The notes under the pieces were generated by a model. That model was not told the DNA's origin and made no database searches. It saw nothing but the letters and a program-made list of their open reading frames with translations. DNA of 9,846 bases from Desulfobacterales bacterium (GTDB lineage: Bacteria > Desulfobacterota > Syntrophobacteria > B119-G9). Positions 1-5,023 of this stretch are shown in pieces; within the stretch, counting starts at the first letter, position 1, and each line of letters starts with the position of its first letter. The position numbers were made by a program, and so were the translations under genes. The stretch covers positions 1 through 9,846 of the forward strand of contig JALXAI010000575.1 in the NCBI GenBank assembly GCA_026992215.1. The letters are read 5' to 3'.

Positions 1-470
1 GGAGTATGACAGTGTATATAACCCTGGGTGTGTACGATGTTGGTCAGTCCCGCACCGGTTCCGCCAATGGGGAACTTGTAGCTTCCCGATACGTGTTTCC
101 GGCTCATCAGGTCTTTTTTCAGGGCTTCAACCTTTTCCAGGCTGTCTACCATGAACTCGATATTGTTTCGCGTGGTAAACCTTACGTAACCGTCGCAGTA
201 CTTATCAGCTATTTCGCAGATCTCGCGAACGTTTTCCGCTGTCATGAAACGGCATCCGCCGCATCTCACCGTGTATACCTTGTCTCCTGTCTCGGATACA
301 TGTACCAATACACCCGGTTCCAGGATTTCATGGTATTTCCACTTGCCGTAGTTCTTTTGAATTATCGGTGGAAAATACTGCCAGAAATGTCTGGGACCCA
401 GGTCGGTGATTCTGTTTTCCATAGGTTTCTTCGGGTTGTATCTACCCAGTCTTTCCTGAGATAATGCCAT
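1..470 (-). CDS. dsrB: Dissimilatory sulfite reductase beta subunit, N-terminal part (cut by window edge)
   Basis: The beta subunit pairs with DsrA in the cytoplasmic alpha2beta2 siroheme enzyme that reduces sulfite. I translated the minus strand from the ATG at 470: the protein begins MALSQERLGRYNPKKPMENR, and the first 156 residues are present before the window ends. Typical DsrB N-terminal features are visible: the stretch around GPRHFWQYFPP, the VRCGGCRFM segment, and the RFTTRNNIEF segment that belongs to the conserved basic siroheme/sulfite pocket of this family. The siroheme-cluster cysteines and the ferredoxin insert lie beyond the window. The start is well supported: AGGAGG sits 8 nt upstream, and no earlier in-frame start looks better. 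It follows dsrA with 24 nt between them, so the two are surely cotranscribed. The family normally runs to about 380 residues. Confidence 0.97.
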   Translation of the reverse strand, partial: MALSQERLGRYNPKKPMENRITDLGPRHFWQYFPPIIQKNYGKWKYHEILEPGVLVHVSETGDKVYTVRCGGCRFMTAENVREICEIADKYCDGYVRFTTRNNIEFMVDSLEKVEALKKDLMSRKHVSGSYKFPIGGTGAGLTNIVHTQGYIHCHT

Positions 471-494
471 GATATATTCCTCCTATTCCGTTGT

Positions 495-1910
495 TTATCT
501 CTTGTGTCGTTTGCGAAATTCGTTGATGTCTCTCTGCCATCCGCCGGGTACGTCTTCTTCTTTCCAGAAGATGTACGGATTGGATCTCGGTTCTTTGACG
601 ATCTGCGGCATTGCAGGCAGCCCGAGAACTTCGATAAACTTCGGAAGACCATAACGCTGGATCAATTCACCAAGACGTTCACGGTTCTTGCCTTCTTCCA
701 TCCACCAATCCCAGACCTTTTCAATGATTTCCTTGATGTTGTCATAAGGATGTTCACATTTCATGAAAGGTATGGTCAGAACGGACATCTGGGCGCCTTC
801 AAGAATAGGAGCTTTGGCACCAAAGAGGATGCTTACACCGGTGTCTTTGCCCGGCCACAGGGCTTGAGGCATAACATTTATGCAGTGCATGCAGCGGTTA
901 CATTCCTTGTTATCAATCATAAGTTTCCCGTCTTCCATCCACATGCACCTGGTGGGACAAAGGTTTATTACCTCTTTGTATATGTCGAACTTGCCCCAGT
1001 CTCTTCCCTTGTGAGCCCCACCGTTAGGCTCGATTTCACCGTTGATGTAAGCCTGCACGGCTTCCTGGTCGATCCTGATATCATCCTTCCATGTCCCGAT
1101 AAAAGACATGTCGGCTCTCGCTATAGAAGCCACGCAACCATTGGGGCATCCGTCAAATTTGAACTTGAACTTGTACGGGAACGCGGGACGATGAAGCTCG
1201 TCCTGGTAATAAGTGGTGAGTTCGTAGCAAAGATCCTGGGTGTCGATACAGGACCATTCGCAGCGAGCCTTACCTATACAACAGGAGGGGGTTCTAAGGT
1301 TGGAGCCCGATCCGCCGAGGTCCTGCTGCAGTACGTGGGTCAATTCGAAGAAGATGGGTTCCAGCTGCTCGGTTATGGTTCCCAGAAAGATAATGTCACC
1401 GGTGGATCCATGGAAGTTGAACATTCCGCTTCCGCGGAATTCCCACAGGTCACAAAGGGTTCTGAGATAATCAGTGTCGTAAAACTTGCTCGCAGGCTGG
1501 TTAACACGCATCGTGTGGAAATGGGCTATATCAGGAAACTTTTCGGGGGAGTCGGAGTACCTTCCGATAACACCACCGCCATATCCGAAAACACCAACGA
1601 TACCACCATGCTTCCAGTGCCCTTCACCGTGATCGAAAGACAGCTGCAACTGCCCGAGAGTGTCTTCGACGACGTACTTGCCGATCAACAGCCTGTCGTC
1701 GGCCAGCTTCCTTCTGTGAAGTGCTTCACGTTTCGCGTCTGCTACAAAGCTTGGCCAGGGCCCCTTTTCCAGCTCTTCAACGTCGGGAATGTCATACTTG
1801 CACTTGAACTCCTTGAGTTCCTCTTCCGTGTAATTGTTTAACTCTTCGTCCGTGTAGATCCGTAATTCATCGTACTTAAGCTTTTTTTGTGGTTCCTTCG
1901 GTTCGAACAT
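495..1910 (-). CDS. dsrA: Dissimilatory sulfite reductase alpha subunit
   Basis: This is the alpha subunit of DsrAB, which carries out the six-electron sulfite reduction in the cytoplasm. The protein is 471 residues. The siroheme-coupled [4Fe-4S] site is C211-x5-C217 and C255-x3-C259 (DGCPNGC). The inserted ferredoxin domain binds a second cluster with C318, C337, C340 and C343 (ECNRCMHC). Family hallmarks such as HWKHGGIVGVFGYGGGVIGR, RGSGMFNFHGSTGD and the C-terminal KEEDVPGGWQRDINEFRKRH are intact. The spacing of all eight cysteines matches Desulfovibrio DsrA with a constant shift of 34 residues, so this protein has a 34-residue N-terminal extension rich in E, D and K. The ATG at 1910 is chosen because AAAGGAGG lies 8 nt upstream. 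A GTG at 1982 is in frame but has no properly spaced ribosome site. It is the first gene of the dsrAB operon and is divergent from the gene at 2672. Confidence 0.98.
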   Translation of the reverse strand: MFEPKEPQKKLKYDELRIYTDEELNNYTEEELKEFKCKYDIPDVEELEKGPWPSFVADAKREALHRRKLADDRLLIGKYVVEDTLGQLQLSFDHGEGHWKHGGIVGVFGYGGGVIGRYSDSPEKFPDIAHFHTMRVNQPASKFYDTDYLRTLCDLWEFRGSGMFNFHGSTGDIIFLGTITEQLEPIFFELTHVLQQDLGGSGSNLRTPSCCIGKARCEWSCIDTQDLCYELTTYYQDELHRPAFPYKFKFKFDGCPNGCVASIARADMSFIGTWKDDIRIDQEAVQAYINGEIEPNGGAHKGRDWGKFDIYKEVINLCPTRCMWMEDGKLMIDNKECNRCMHCINVMPQALWPGKDTGVSILFGAKAPILEGAQMSVLTIPFMKCEHPYDNIKEIIEKVWDWWMEEGKNRERLGELIQRYGLPKFIEVLGLPAMPQIVKEPRSNPYIFWKEEDVPGGWQRDINEFRKRHKR

Positions 1911-2095
1911 TATTGTTGCCTCCTTTTTAGATCTGAGTTTTTGTTTTAAGGAGTTAACATGGGCTTTTGTGCTTACATTCACCTCCTCCCTCGATAAGTT
2001 CTTCCGCCCCTACTCCAAACGGGACTTTATTCTATTTGTGCTTTTTATCTTGAATCCAATCGACGCAACCATTGCAGAGACAATTTATCTCTCGC
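1911..2095 (-). other. Long 5' leader of dsrAB
   Basis: If transcription starts about 7 nt after the -10 element at 2096-2101, dsrA has an untranslated leader near 180 nt. Within it, on the minus strand, a strong Shine-Dalgarno-like GGGAGGAGG at about 1983-1991 is followed at once by ATG-TAA (1973-1978), a start-stop pair. A second weak candidate promoter (TTGGAT, 19-nt spacer, TAGAAT) lies inside the leader and would shorten it. I recognise no known riboswitch class. Confidence 0.4.
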
Positions 2096-2123
2096 TTTAT
2101 AGTCAAAATACCTTGAAATTGTC
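2079..2123. promoter_or_regulatory. Inverted repeat bracketing the dsrAB promoter, candidate operator
   Basis: GACAATTT at 2079-2086 and AAATTGTC at 2116-2123 are perfect 8-bp inverted arms, 29 nt apart and 37 bp centre to centre. One arm coincides with the -35 box of the dsrAB promoter. The other falls just after the predicted transcription start. A dimeric or tetrameric regulator bound to both arms would cover the core promoter. That such a protein exists is inference. Confidence 0.4.
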
Positions 2124-2125
2124 AA
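2096..2125 (-). promoter_or_regulatory. Predicted sigma70-type promoter of dsrAB
   Basis: On the minus strand a perfect -35 box TTGACA (2125-2120) is followed after 18 nt by TATAAA (2101-2096). Reading the -10 one base earlier gives CTATAA with a 17-nt spacer. Orientation and position fit dsrAB, and no better -35 was found upstream of dsrA. The transcription start would be near 2089. Confidence 0.6.
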
Positions 2126-2171
2126 TGAAAAAATCTGTCGGAAGCGATTATTTTGGCAGACTATGATCTTA

Positions 2172-2239
2172 TTTTCACGAATTCGGGCGAAAAATCAAGC
2201 CTTAAATCCGGGTCGAAGCTCGTGAAAGTTCGCCCTAAT
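2172..2239. repeat. Interlaced (A-B-A'-B') inverted repeats
   Basis: Arm A, TTTCACGA (2173-2180), is the perfect reverse complement of A', TCGTGAAA (2220-2227). Arm B, ATTCGGGCGAA (2181-2191), pairs with B', TTCGCCCTAAT (2229-2239), with seven consecutive pairs, one mismatch and three more pairs. The arms occur in the order A, B, A', B', so the two helices cannot nest. In RNA they are alternative folds or a pseudoknot, and in DNA they are two composite sites. The element lies 50-110 bp upstream of the dsrAB -35 box and about 430 bp ahead of the gene at 2672. Confidence 0.5.
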
Positions 2240-2671
2240 TACAATCCCGGCGGAGGCGAGGATACCCGGATATTACAGGTTTTGTTGCTGGTTTCAAGTA
2301 AAAAAGCTCACTGTCATATGTTCGTCATTTTTGCTAAAATAAATAAATGTGGATTACAGTGTCCTGGTTTCCTTGCATCGCTTCGGATTGTTTCCCGCGG
2401 GACATCTACCTTTTTCTGGCGTGCTCTGCTCCTGATAGATTTCCAGGAAATGCGCCGGGGAGACGGAGAAAACACACGGAAAGAGCCGGCGAAAGCAGTT
2501 TCAGAAAAAGGGTAGGCTTACCGGTATATCCCAAGCCGTGGGGTGTCCCGTTCTCTGGAAGCCCTGTGCACTTGTGAAGGCGCGAAAGCCGGGGCAAGTT
2601 TGCAAGTGAAACATGGCTTAAAGCAGCGGGTTTTGCAATGTGGTCGAAGACAGCCCGAGGTAGGTGTTATT
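2240..2671. other. Non-coding stretch ahead of the zincin gene
   Basis: No convincing gene is present. Open frames here lack ribosome sites and recognisable protein character. Visible structure includes the perfect odd-centred palindrome ATTTCCAGGAAAT (2439-2451), the palindrome TCCCGCGGGA (2393-2402), and a CGCCGG/CCGGCG pair (2453-2458 and 2486-2491) that could close a 27-nt loop. A weak plus-strand promoter candidate is TTGCTA (2331-2336), an 18-nt spacer and TACAGT (2355-2360). It could serve the gene at 2672. I do not recognise a known structured RNA. Confidence 0.35.
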
Positions 2672-3583
2672 ATGGGTATTTTCCCGGAAAAGCTGAACAA
2701 CAGGGATGCTCTTGAGCTTCTGATCGAAATCCTGAAGGAGAAAGATGCGCAAAGACGCCAACTGAAAAGCAGGCGGGGAAAGCGGGTAAAGAATCCGCGG
2801 GACGCGAAAGAGATCTTTTCAACGATCAAGAAAATGGGAGACGAGTTTCTGGGACTTCGCGGCCAGGACATTGAGCCTCCTTCGATAGTTCTCAAGGAAC
2901 ACCTTGGATTGTTACCCAAGAAGGCTGTCAAACTTCACGTCCTTTACTGGGCCATCGGTTCCGGGATCCTGCTCCTGAACTCGCCTATACTTGAGCCTGG
3001 TGCGGCTTCGTGGGTGGTGAAGGGCTCTGTTGTTTTTCTCTTCGCTGCCCCCACGTTGATATCCAGGAGGGTGAAGCTTAATCTGGAACATGAATGCGGA
3101 TACGTGAATGTGCTGGGGAAGGGCACGATTTACATCCATCAATTGCCGGTTCCTCAATTCCATTCGTACATCGCTCATGAATACGCCCACCACCTCTTTT
3201 TCTTCCTGGCAAGGTATAATACTCCAAGGTGGCAGAAAGAAGGCTGGGCGCGGCTTTTTCAATGGGAGCTCATGAAGAGACTCTTCGATGAAACTGGAGA
3301 CGTGGCCTATCTTGTTCACGTTTTGGAACAAGTTGTGGGTGAACTTAAATTCGCATGCCAGTTGCTGGCTGCGATACTTCTCGCTAAAATTCCATGGAAG
3401 ATCAGGGGGATCCCTACCATGTACAATCGCAACCCGCTGTGGAGAATTCTCACGGGCTGGCCAAGCTTTAACGTAATCAGGCTCATAGATCATTCGGTAG
3501 GCACGGCCGCCTATTTCTGGGCGGAAAGAAAAATGGGAATTGAGGAAATGCTAAAAACCAGGCTTTTTCTGGAGTTCCGATGA
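2672..3583 (+). CDS. Putative membrane-associated zinc metalloprotease-like protein (HExxH)
   Basis: I do not recognise a named gene. The 303-residue product has a charged N-terminal third, then two hydrophobic stretches at about residues 89-105 and 111-130 that may cross or dip into the membrane. A zincin signature follows: IAHEYAHH, with H169, E170 and H173. Sixteen residues later comes WQKEGWARLFQWEL, whose E190 sits where gluzincins place the third metal ligand. This W..EG.A context recalls peptidase-MA-like proteins, while HEYAHH followed by E..A..F recalls the M78 (ImmA/IrrE) family. I cannot choose between them. A third hydrophobic patch lies near 225-240. The ATG at 2672 is preferred because AGGTG lies 5 nt upstream and compositional protein character begins there. 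A GTG at 2543 would add 43 unlikely residues. The next gene starts 6 nt after this stop, so the two form an operon lying between the dsr units. Confidence 0.7.
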   Translation: MGIFPEKLNNRDALELLIEILKEKDAQRRQLKSRRGKRVKNPRDAKEIFSTIKKMGDEFLGLRGQDIEPPSIVLKEHLGLLPKKAVKLHVLYWAIGSGILLLNSPILEPGAASWVVKGSVVFLFAAPTLISRRVKLNLEHECGYVNVLGKGTIYIHQLPVPQFHSYIAHEYAHHLFFFLARYNTPRWQKEGWARLFQWELMKRLFDETGDVAYLVHVLEQVVGELKFACQLLAAILLAKIPWKIRGIPTMYNRNPLWRILTGWPSFNVIRLIDHSVGTAAYFWAERKMGIEEMLKTRLFLEFR

Positions 3584-3589
3584 CGAGCC

Positions 3590-4303
3590 ATGGAACCTCT
3601 CTTTTTATACGAACAGTGGTTGCAGGGCAAGATGCTCGAATACCTCACCATCAGTTGTCCCCCGCGGCTCAAAGGACGCATCCTTACCATGAAACCGAAA
3701 GAATATGGCGCGGTATTGCTGCAGGCTTACCTTGGGGGCATTAACCTGGGAAGAATTGCAGAACTGGCAGGCCTGATATTGGAACAACTCGAGCGGTGGC
3801 GAAAACAACCGGAGTTTCTCCTCGCCATGGATTGGAGCAAAAACAGGTTCAGCTTGAGTTTCCGGGAGACAATATTGCTGAAGGATTTTACCGCATCGGA
3901 GTACCATGAAATAGCGGCAGAGTTTTCATTGCTCGAAGAATCCCTGAGAGTCAGCACGCGGGTCCCCCTTTATCATCGACTCAAGTCAGTGGGGCAGAGG
4001 CTTCTAAGCAAAAGGAAGTACGACCTGCAGATGGATAGCTACGACGTGGTCGTGTTCAAGAGACTCTTTTCATTTTTCCTGGCCCTCGAGTTTCACTGGC
4101 CTTCCCCTGCTTCACGCAAGATAGAAGGTGACTACATGGTACTTGCAAAAGATGCGGTCTGGCCGAAGGTGGGAGAGATTTCCTGGATAGGTTCCGAGAT
4201 TGAACATGTACGGCGTTCCGAACCCATGGCGCAACTTGTGGAAGTCCTTAGCAGGCGCATAAAGGATCTCTTTGATTGCTTGCCAGAAGAACATGTCAGG
4301 TAG
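3590..4303 (+). CDS. Uncharacterised protein with a helix-turn-helix-like segment
   Basis: No family is recognised for this 237-residue, apparently soluble protein. Residues about 50-75 read as a possible helix-turn-helix: INLGRIAELAGLILEQLERW has the A-x3-G-x5-L spacing (A57, G61) of the bihelical motif. A basic WRKQPEF follows, as in recognition-helix ends. The rest is mostly predicted helix with alternating charged and hydrophobic residues and no visible catalytic motif, signal peptide or membrane segment. It starts 6 nt after the zincin-like gene with only a weak GACGAG ribosome site, so translation is probably coupled to the upstream gene. The pairing of a metalloprotease-like protein with a possible DNA-binding protein resembles ImmA/ImmR-type protease-regulator pairs in outline only. 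DNA binding is inference. The coding call rests on length, the tight junction and plausible protein composition. Confidence 0.6.
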   Translation: MEPLFLYEQWLQGKMLEYLTISCPPRLKGRILTMKPKEYGAVLLQAYLGGINLGRIAELAGLILEQLERWRKQPEFLLAMDWSKNRFSLSFRETILLKDFTASEYHEIAAEFSLLEESLRVSTRVPLYHRLKSVGQRLLSKRKYDLQMDSYDVVVFKRLFSFFLALEFHWPSPASRKIEGDYMVLAKDAVWPKVGEISWIGSEIEHVRRSEPMAQLVEVLSRRIKDLFDCLPEEHVR

Positions 4304-4328
4304 TCCGGTTCATGATTGTTCTGATATT

Positions 4329-4390
4329 GGTTGAGGTGGTTGAGAAAGAGGAAGGGGTTGAGATGGTTGAGGAGGTTGAAATAGGTTAAG
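4329..4390 (+). repeat. Degenerate 9-nt tandem repeat, consensus GGTTGAGRW
   Basis: GGTTGA occurs at 4329, 4338, 4356, 4365 and 4374, with a variant GGTTAA at 4384. The spacings are 9, 18, 9, 9 and 10 nt, so one unit (about 4347-4355) has decayed. The tract starts 25 nt after the stop of the preceding gene. It shows strong G/C strand asymmetry (almost no C on the plus strand). It contains in-frame TGA codons on the plus strand and is probably not coding. Confidence 0.75.
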
Positions 4391-4804
4391 AATGTTTGTG
4401 CCGCCGTGAGCTTGCAGAAGGGTCGGAGGATCAAAGATCCGCATCTGGAGGGTTGTAAATTCGCCTCTGGCGGACCGAAGATCGGTCTCCCGTGGATATG
4501 AACGAACAAATCGCGGCACGAAAATAAGACACGCAAAGATATTACGTGTCTTAAGGTAAGTATTCTGGTACCATCCAAATCTTTGAATGTAGCCAGGCTC
4601 CTTTGGATTTCCACCTTGAAAAATACCGGGAGGTTCATCGGGAATTTCCGGTTTTTGCTTCAGGGTGAGGGCAGGAAGGGGGAGATCCCACATTAATTGA
4701 CGTTCCCTTTTCGCGGCAGTGGCGAAAGGATACAAGGTAATACTATTTTGCAAATTATTGTAATAATATGTTTTGCTTATCTCCCTCTGCCGATTCTTTT
4801 GTTC
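4391..4804. other. Non-coding stretch with a series of small hairpins
   Basis: No gene is supported. Short inverted repeats occur one after another: GGATC/GATCC (4428-4440), GACCG/CGGTC (4473-4487), TAAGACACG/CGTGTCTTA (4525-4553, perfect 9-bp stem, 11-nt loop), ACCGG/CCGGT (4625-4652), TTTCGC/GCGAAA (4709-4727) and GCAAA/TTTGC around ATTATTgtAATAAT (4750-4776). The 9-bp hairpin is followed by TTTT when read on the minus strand. The series could be a folded RNA, a repetitive intergenic element or regulatory sites. A long minus-strand open frame here is rejected as chance. Confidence 0.4.
4625..4656 (+). terminator. Weak candidate rho-independent terminator
   Basis: An 8-bp stem with two G-T wobbles (4625-4632 with 4645-4652) and a 12-nt loop runs into five Ts (4652-4656). 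It would end transcription from the two-gene unit ahead of the dsrM promoters. The stem is short, and it lies 320 nt after the last stop codon, so this is tentative. Confidence 0.25.
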
Positions 4805-4832
4805 TTGACACGGCGAAGGAACGTGGTATATA
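4805..4832 (+). promoter_or_regulatory. Predicted upstream promoter P1 of the dsrMKJOP operon
   Basis: TTGACA (4805-4810), a 16-nt spacer and TATATA (4827-4832) form a good sigma70-type promoter on the plus strand. The predicted start is near 4839, directly before the first ATTCACAAA copy. Confidence 0.5.
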
Positions 4833-4840
4833 GGGCAAAC

Positions 4841-4910
4841 ATTCACAAAGTGGTATGAATTTTAACTTGACACAGGACTGCAGTTTTTTTATAGTGCGTT
4901 TATTCACAAA
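4841..4910 (+). repeat. Direct repeat ATTCACAAA at both dsrM promoter start sites
   Basis: ATTCACAAA occurs at 4841-4849 and 4902-4910, each 8 or 6 nt after the -10 box of its promoter. The core TTCACAA equals one half of the Rex operator consensus TTGTGAA-N4-TTCACAA. The opposite halves (TAGGGCA and TAGTGCG) match only 4 of 7 positions each, so these would be degenerate sites. Rex control of sulfate-reduction genes is known in Desulfovibrio, but applying it here is inference. Confidence 0.4.
4867..4895 (+). promoter_or_regulatory. Predicted main promoter P2 of the dsrMKJOP operon
   Basis: TTGACA (4867-4872), exactly 17 nt, then TATAGT (4890-4895). This is a perfect -35, an ideal spacer and five of six -10 bases, the strongest promoter visible in the window. 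The predicted start is near 4902, giving a leader of about 118 nt to the ATG at 5020. It lies 62 nt downstream of P1 with the same TTGACAC start. Confidence 0.65.
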
Positions 4911-4987
4911 ACTCTCGATATCACCCGGTTCTTGCTTCGGCCGCTTAACAGGTGTATTTTCTGCCAGGGTAGGAATGGGAGGAGAAA

Positions 4988-5023
4988 TTGGTCATTAAGC
5001 AGAAGGGGCGACAAACCCGATGA
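4988..5023 (+). CDS. Possible 11-residue leader peptide upstream of the RsbRD-N gene
   Basis: A TTG codon at 4988 follows GGAGG (4978-4982) with a 5-nt spacing. It opens the short frame (M)VIKQKGRQTR, which ends at the TGA of 5021-5023. That stop overlaps the ATG at 5020 as ATGA, the usual layout for translational coupling. The downstream gene itself has only a poor ribosome site (AGAAGGGG, 11 nt away), which makes a coupled leader attractive. A competing idea is that the GGGAGGAG simply recruits ribosomes to a longer spacer. The peptide is too short for compositional support. Confidence 0.25.
   Translation: MVIKQKGRQTR

Noticed and set aside
504..1841. Long plus-strand open frame of about 445 codons opposite dsrA
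   Set aside because: It is the antisense shadow of dsrA, which has full family motifs and all eight cluster cysteines. The plus-strand translation has no recognisable motif or ribosome site.
1911..1982. Upstream GTG start for dsrA adding 24 residues
   Set aside because: The GGAGG directly abuts the GTG with no usable spacing, while ATG 1910 has AAAGGAGG at 8 nt. The added residues have no counterpart known to me in DsrA.
2153..2515. Plus-strand open frame of 120 codons upstream of the zincin gene
   Set aside because: It starts at TTG without a ribosome site. It spans the interlaced repeat and palindromes, and no protein-like pattern was seen.
2543..2671. Upstream GTG start for the zincin-like protein adding 43 residues
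   Set aside because: There is no ribosome site before 2543, and the added stretch is cysteine- and glycine-rich without protein character.
2240..2671. Known riboswitch or small RNA (cyclic di-GMP, cobalamin, 6S, SRP RNA) in the GC-rich leader
   Set aside because: A GGTAGGCTTACC segment looked superficially like part of a GEMM motif, but the conserved core could not be assembled. No other class matched by eye.
4310..4846. Minus-strand open frame of 178 codons in the gene-free stretch
   Set aside because: It has low-complexity proline and glutamine runs created by the 9-nt repeat. It crosses several hairpins and lacks a good ribosome site.
4304..5019. Mobile-element remnant or attachment site
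   Set aside because: No transposase or integrase fragment, terminal inverted repeats with target duplication, or tRNA gene is visible.
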